Shown: positions 59,111-64,000 of the stretch, piece after piece
How positions within the stretch are numbered: the first letter of the stretch is position 1
How the letters are laid out: each line of letters opens with the position of its first letter
NCBI GenBank assembly: GCA_003024785.1
Contig: PUQB01000775.1
Coordinates: 1 to 64,000 of the forward strand
DNA: 64,000 nucleotides
Direction of reading: 5' to 3'
From: Selaginella tamariscina
Taxonomy: Eukaryota; Streptophyta; Lycopodiopsida; Selaginellales; Selaginellaceae
The notes under the pieces: generated by a model
What the model saw: the letters and a program-made list of their open reading frames with translations, nothing else
Databases searched by the model: none
What the model was told of the DNA's origin: nothing
Made by a program: the position numbers and the translations under genes

Positions 59111-60789
59111 TGTTATAGTTTTTACTATGACTCCCCTTTTACTTTGAACGTTGACTGTTGTTACCTACTGTACTATGTTAATAAGCCCTAGGTGTAGAAG
59201 AAACATGCTTGCTTAGTGCACTTGGATATTTAATGATGGTTCGGCCGGGTGTCATTAGGTATTTGTAAGAAACTGGGCGAAGCTAGCACTTCCATCTAAA
59301 AACTCTTACCTTGGTTTTTCGTGTCCCGGTTGAGTTAATGGCTAGTTTCGATGAGTTCGACATGTCGGATATGTTTAAAAATATCCTTAGGTTTGATAGG
59401 TTAGGGTTTAGGGGTCGATGGATAACTCACCAAGTATATTTCCTTTGGGAATGAGATTCCGTGCCAGCCCACTTATGTAAACAGGAAAACAGGGGGGAGG
59501 GCCTCTGTCACATAAATAAGGTAGTATGTAAAAGTGAGGGTTCTTAGGTTCATGACTGAGCTCGTTACTCTTCTCCTGGTGCAAGCTCTAGCTTGTGTTG
59601 TCAAGGCACAACCCTCTGTTGTGCCGCCCTAACTTCCAGATGATAGGGGTATCACCTTCGGGGTACCTCACCCTTAATGTTGGCAAATTCATGCTTGGAA
59701 GGTCTTGTTGAAATGCACGTTCCAAGAGGCAAAGGTTAAGGCTTGTCTCCAGCCTCCTCCTCCACGTCAAGCTAGGTGTAGCACTCACGGCCAAGCAAGG
59801 CACATTCGTGTCCTTGTCCAACTGTGGGCATGGGATCTTGTTTGACAGGTTCACATTACCCAATTCCTAAGGATTCACTAAGGGGTTCTAGAGTTGGCAT
59901 TTAGGAGCCACATTTGTGGCACTTGGTGCAACTCTTGAATCTAAGGGCTATGGCATGATAGCTCACATTGTGGAAGGCAGTGTCACATGGAGATGTAACA
60001 CTGGGCTAGAAGTCACATGATACAACGCCTGAGGCACGCCCTTTGGGTCGTGTCATGAGTTTGTCGCCAAGGGGTTGAATACTCTAGTAAATATACATGC
60101 TTGTGTTCGCACCAGGGTGCTAAACCTTGGGCATTCGCTCAAGGGAGGTTAGGTCTTGTAACTGGGTGCTTTGGCACACTTGACTAGAGAGTGTTCTCCT
60201 TAGGATCTAAGGGTTGAACAACCTAAGCTCATTAGCAAAAGCCCTATTATGAGACACTCGCAAGGTCATGTACTTAAGGTTATCCAAACCTAACCTTATT
60301 GAGTTTGCTTAAGTAGAAATTCGTGTTTGTCTATGGTGCACACTCATGTCCTCACTAAGTACTAGCCCTAGGTCTAGGGTATGATTTGGCCACTCAAACC
60401 CTTAGGGGTTAGTCGTGGTTCAAGGTACCCCTTGTCGCCCTAAAGGGATTGTTCTCCCAGATGAGGGTGATTCCTCAAGGGGTAAGTGATGATGCCTTAA
60501 CTCTATCACGGGGGCATGTGTGAGACACATCTTCTTTGTGGGGTTAGGGCATGAGCACGTCTGGGTCTACTGGGATAGGATCCTAAAGTCTACTCGGGTT
60601 ATCCTCTAGGGTTTAGAGGATGGTCATTCTAGGGGATTTAGGGTAGGACTCTAAGTCTTTTGCCTAATTGGGCCTCTGAGTTAGACTCTTAAGGTTATCT
60701 TGGAAGACTTAGCGTTACTCACACAGGGTGATGACGCCAGATGGCCACTTAGCAGCCACGTGTTGGTCATTCGGGTTAAAACTCTGACA
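59111..60789 (+). mobile_element. Solo LTR of family LTR-A inside the gypsy element
   Basis: 1,679 bp, tgttatagtttttactatga...ctctgaca. Flanks TTTAT and TTCAT match at 4 of 5 positions. Gag sequence continues on both sides, showing it inserted into the gypsy element. It keeps the hairpin terminus and the G-rich run (59,490-59,501). Confidence 0.9.
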
Positions 60790-61150
60790 TTCATAATCTT
60801 CTTTCACATCTTTTTTTTAATTCATAATAATAATCAAATACATTTTCTTTTAATGTGTGAGAAAATATAAGCAACTTATCTGCATTGCTTACTTTATACA
60901 ACTTTACAACTTCTTCAAACTGTAATAAGTGTCTTTTAGGATTTTCTTTTTTTCATGCAGAAAATATTAGGTACATCAATGTTCCTCCCAACATTCCGGG
61001 GAAAAATGTCATATTAGACATTCTTGATGGGCTTTTTTTACCACCTTCCTCCACACAATAGGAACTTCCAGAAGATCCTCCTCCTAGCATACTATGAAAT
61101 TTTGTTCTTCGAGGAGTTCCTTCTAACTCCTCTTCTTCTCCAATTTAATA
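60790..61150 (-). pseudogene. Gypsy gag 5' part
   Basis: The minus strand reads 'GEEELEGTPRRTKF' and 'ENPKRHLLQFEEVVKLYKVS' then 'LLIFSHTLKENVFDYY', the usual order of plant gypsy gag ('P..HL..F', then a 'LF..SL...A..W' equivalent). One stop is visible. Confidence 0.65.
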
Positions 61151-61716
61151 GTTACTATAATGTATATCCTCCACACCTTTAGTGGCACCTTTCTCCTATT
61201 TAATCAATGATGAACGTTGTAACTAAAATGGGAATGTCTATAGTCCCATTTTCTTAATAATTAGTAATTTTATTATTTAATTGGCATTTTTTAATATAAA
61301 GAATTAAGTTTTAAAATAATATAGGTTTAAAGAAAGAATATTTTTTAAATGTATGTTTAAAATATTAATAATTAATATGTAAGTATTATTTTTTATATAT
61401 TCCCATTTTAATGTATGGTTCCCATTTTCCTTATAACGTTCATAATAAGTCTTATAAGAGCTTCTTGCCTATCAACAAGATCTATTTGCTTTGCACAAAC
61501 AGCCTCTTTCTTGGCATGCCTATTATCTCTCTCTCTCTTGTTAGAGATGAGTTATGATTATGATACCTCCAAGGCTCCATTCATCATAATACATACACAT
61601 TTCTTTTTCCACTTAAGCTCTACTTCTTCTAGAGCTATTTCATGTATATCACTAATCACTTAGGAATTTTATGAATTCCTACACAAAAATGGAGAAATCC
61701 CTCTGTGGTAACCATA

Positions 61717-62266
61717 TGTTAACATGGGTAAACTTTCATGTGTGTAATAATTACTATTCATAGTGCAGAAAACGTTTCCAAATAGGATTTCGACCTAAAA
61801 TAGCTCTATATATAACTTATCTTGTCTCTAAGGTCAAGGATAAGTTTTTGTTTTGGTCATTGCCATATTATAAATCTTTGCTCACAAGACAAGAATATTT
61901 CAATATATCATATATCATATATAATAATTATGCACTTGCATTACTAAATGAAAAAAAATAACAAGTGTGGAGACTTACTTCTTTCCTAAAGTTTCTCTCT
62001 CTTATGCATTGCTCTCTATAGCTTCACTATAGCCTTCATAGCCTTCTTCTTGCCCTACTTGCCTTAACCGGATCATGTCCTCCTCCAACTGTCATTCCTA
62101 CCATTGTAGGATTTTCCTTGTTATCGCAGGATTTTTCCTATCACTATAGGATTTTTTTTGTACCTTAAGGATTTTCCTACTACACTTGCCTACTAGTTAT
62201 TCCTTCATTATAGGAAAGTTCTATATGTATATTATGTTCCTACATGCTATATTTTTGTCCCTAACA
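61717..62266 (-). repeat. 5' LTR of the gypsy element
   Basis: 550 bp, collinear with 55,888-56,492 with many differences and a shorter 'gtaggatttt' repeat array. In element orientation it is followed by TATGGTTACCACAGAG, in which a primer site starting TGG is possible but not clearly matched. Confidence 0.82.
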
Positions 62267-63977
62267 TGTACTTCTATTCTATGTGGACTCCTTGTGGTGC
62301 ATGAACAATGTAGAGACTGAACATATATTCAAGCCGTACATTGCCTACAAGTACAAAAGGTTAGGCACCAATGCAAAGGTCTTAGCAGGATTAAGAAGCT
62401 CACTCCGGTTATAGTACGTGACATTCATAAGGAACATGCTTGTGAGGTTTACACAATGTACTTTATGTAGACCATCATTGATAACCTTCCAAAAATCTTC
62501 ACTATCAAGAAATTTGAGGATATGGTGAAGATTTCCACGACACAAATGTATCGGTCTTTAATGAAATGCATTTCCTAACTAGAGCTCCTAGGTGTGGCCT
62601 GTAGATGACAATTGTTCTTCTTCAGTCATCAAATGATAAAAGCATGGACATATACATTTGAGATGTAGTGGATGACCCACCCTGGTAATGTTTTATAATG
62701 GATACATGTGAAACACATTTAGTAGATAGTGACTAACTAGTAATATTATGGGTGACCAACTATTTGTAATGGAAAACATCATGTCATCATTTCATCATGG
62801 TGACTAACGAATTTGTTTAGATATAATGGTCTAAGAGTGGTGAGATTGAATGGTGATTTGAATAATTAGACATGAAATTGTTCATCTCCCCATGTTAGGG
62901 TATGTGACTTCCATGTCATTGTTGAAGAATCTAGGCCAAGTCTTTAGGATTGTCTATGAAGGAGATCAATCTTAAGAATGTCATGTATTATTACATGTGC
63001 TCACTCATAGATACAGGCACATATTCTTGCTATAATTGGAAGGCTTTAATAAATATGGAATGAAGGCTCACAAGGCAAGGCTGATCCTTGCACATCTGAA
63101 GGGTCCTCCCCCAAAAAATGACCATGGTTCAAGTAAGGAAGGGAATTGGAAGAGGGAATGGAAGCTACAAACAATGGAGTCATATCCCAATTACAAGGAG
63201 TACATGTTATACAATATGAAATATTGGAAGCATGTAAGGATTGGAGATTAAGATTTAAAAATGAAGCAGCGGAGGCTCTCGATTTTAAAATAAAGGACAC
63301 ATATGTTGGACATATCATCAAACAATAGAAATCCTCAAACCCCTACCTCCAATGAGAGTATCCTATCCTCTTTATATGTTTGTCTCACATTATTTTCTAT
63401 AACACATGAATGACATTTATACAAAAGCAGGATGGCTATAACATTTAAAGGACAATGGGTTGCTATAGATGAATTGGAAATAAAGGTTGAGATAGAGGAT
63501 GAACTTCCTTATGGAGATGGCACATATGAGAATATATCATACAATATAAGGATGGGAATGTACCAATGGAGACAAGAAAGCTGTCGAGGAGCTTGAAAAA
63601 ACAAGCTACATCCATTGAGTAGCATGCCTCAAAAAAGCAAGTTGCAATCATTGAGGAGGTTGCACTAAGTGTAGAATGCAACACTCTACTTGCTATTTTT
63701 TATTGAAGAAAGTAGCTTTAAAAGCTCCTAATACATAGTTGGTCTCACAAATGAGTTATTCAAGAGTCATACCAAAAAGGAAATGTAGAAAATTTTCAAT
63801 CATCAAATGCGGGCTAACACCTAAAAATAGGGATTTAAAGAAAATTATTGAAAACTCACAACAATGAGTTTTTTTACATAAATAGAGCCATATGGGAAGA
63901 CAAGGGTGGAGCTCTTTGCCCCTCGGAATGAGTACAGCATTCAAACACTTGAAGTTTTCAAGGGCCGGAAGAGACAA
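62267..63977 (+). pseudogene. Right part of the interrupted coding relic
   Basis: Fragments of protein-like sequence in changing frames: 'YFYSMWTPCGA' right after the gypsy element, 63,036-63,251 ('GFNKYGMKAHKARLILAHLK'), 63,146-63,328 (ends 'DFKIKDTYVGHIIKQ') and 63,430-63,540 ('WVAIDELEIKVEIEDELPYG'). No family is recognised. It may belong with 54,205-55,887 as one older gene or transposon split by the gypsy insertion. Extends to the window edge. Confidence 0.3.
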
Positions 63978-64000
63978 GATAGCAACTGTCGAGGTTTGGT

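Larger units (their letters stand above)
55888..62266 (-). mobile_element. Degraded Ty3/gypsy retrotransposon
   Basis: LTRs at 55,888-56,492 and 61,717-62,266 (605 and 550 bp), both TGTTAACATGGG...TAACA on the plus strand and clearly diverged from each other. In minus orientation the interior has gag pieces, two zinc knuckles, protease and a short reverse transcriptase part, followed directly by the 3' LTR side; RNase H and integrase are missing. It is interrupted by an LTR-A solo LTR (59,111-60,789). Flanks GGGTA and TGTAC do not match, so no target duplication is visible. Old and non-functional. Confidence 0.85.

Overview
This window is nuclear DNA of a land plant, most likely a fern or another seed-free vascular plant. 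The inference rests on a long PLS-type pentatricopeptide-repeat (PPR) gene whose repeats carry the 'GYVEN', 'LKAC' and 'MYxKC' signatures common in fern-like PPR families, on plant-type LTR retrotransposons with near-canonical initiator-tRNA-Met primer sites, on GT-AG introns, and on a gene-poor, very AT-rich background. There is no operon-like organisation, CRISPR array or rRNA, and no tRNA gene was recognised. Species-level assignment is not possible by eye.

Layout. 1-2.0 kb and 8.1-14.9 kb are AT-rich with no supportable gene. 2.0-8.1 kb holds two divergently oriented, badly decayed coding relics, the rightward one with a SAM-like stretch. At 15.2 kb lies an intact two-exon gene for a small protein with one membrane segment, a helical region and a basic tail. 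This family is not recognised and occurs three times: intact at 15.2 kb and 40.5-41.1 kb, broken at 22.8-23.4 kb. 18.4-21.1 kb is a PPR gene broken by two frameshifts and cut short in its E region.

A tandem segmental duplication organises the middle. Unit 1 is A1 (about 20.745-25.615 kb) plus B1 (about 35.546-37.86 kb). Unit 2 is A2 (about 37.863-43.108 kb) plus B2 (about 43.109-51.88 kb). Each A block carries the 3' end of the PPR gene, a minus-strand tyrosine-phosphatase relic, a copy of the membrane/helix gene and an unidentified divergent exon. The catalytic phosphatase exon survives only in A2. Each B block is AT-rich with degenerate minisatellites.

Mobile elements then inflated the region. 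(i) An LTR family with 1.7-1.8 kb LTRs ('LTR-A', TGTCATAGT...CTCTGACA) has one structurally complete but non-coding element at 26,836-34,127 with target duplication GTTCT, inserted inside an older LTR-A copy (26,079-34,978). Three further single LTRs lie at 50,086-51,785, 51,953-54,204 and 59,111-60,789. (ii) A Ty1/copia element at 44,064-48,439 on the minus strand has identical 87-bp LTRs, target duplication GTTCT and a nearly complete gag-pol broken by one frameshift. (iii) A degraded minus-strand Ty3/gypsy element spans 55,888-62,266, is itself invaded by LTR-A, and sits inside an older unidentified coding relic. (iv) A 556-bp solo LTR of another family (52,120-52,675, target duplication ATGAC) lies inside an LTR-A copy.

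Because unit 1 preserves empty sites for insertions in unit 2, the window gives a readable relative chronology of duplication and transposition. The strongest candidate for something undescribed is the three-copy membrane/helix gene family. The non-coding LTR-A element (LARD-like) and the miniature-LTR copia element come next.
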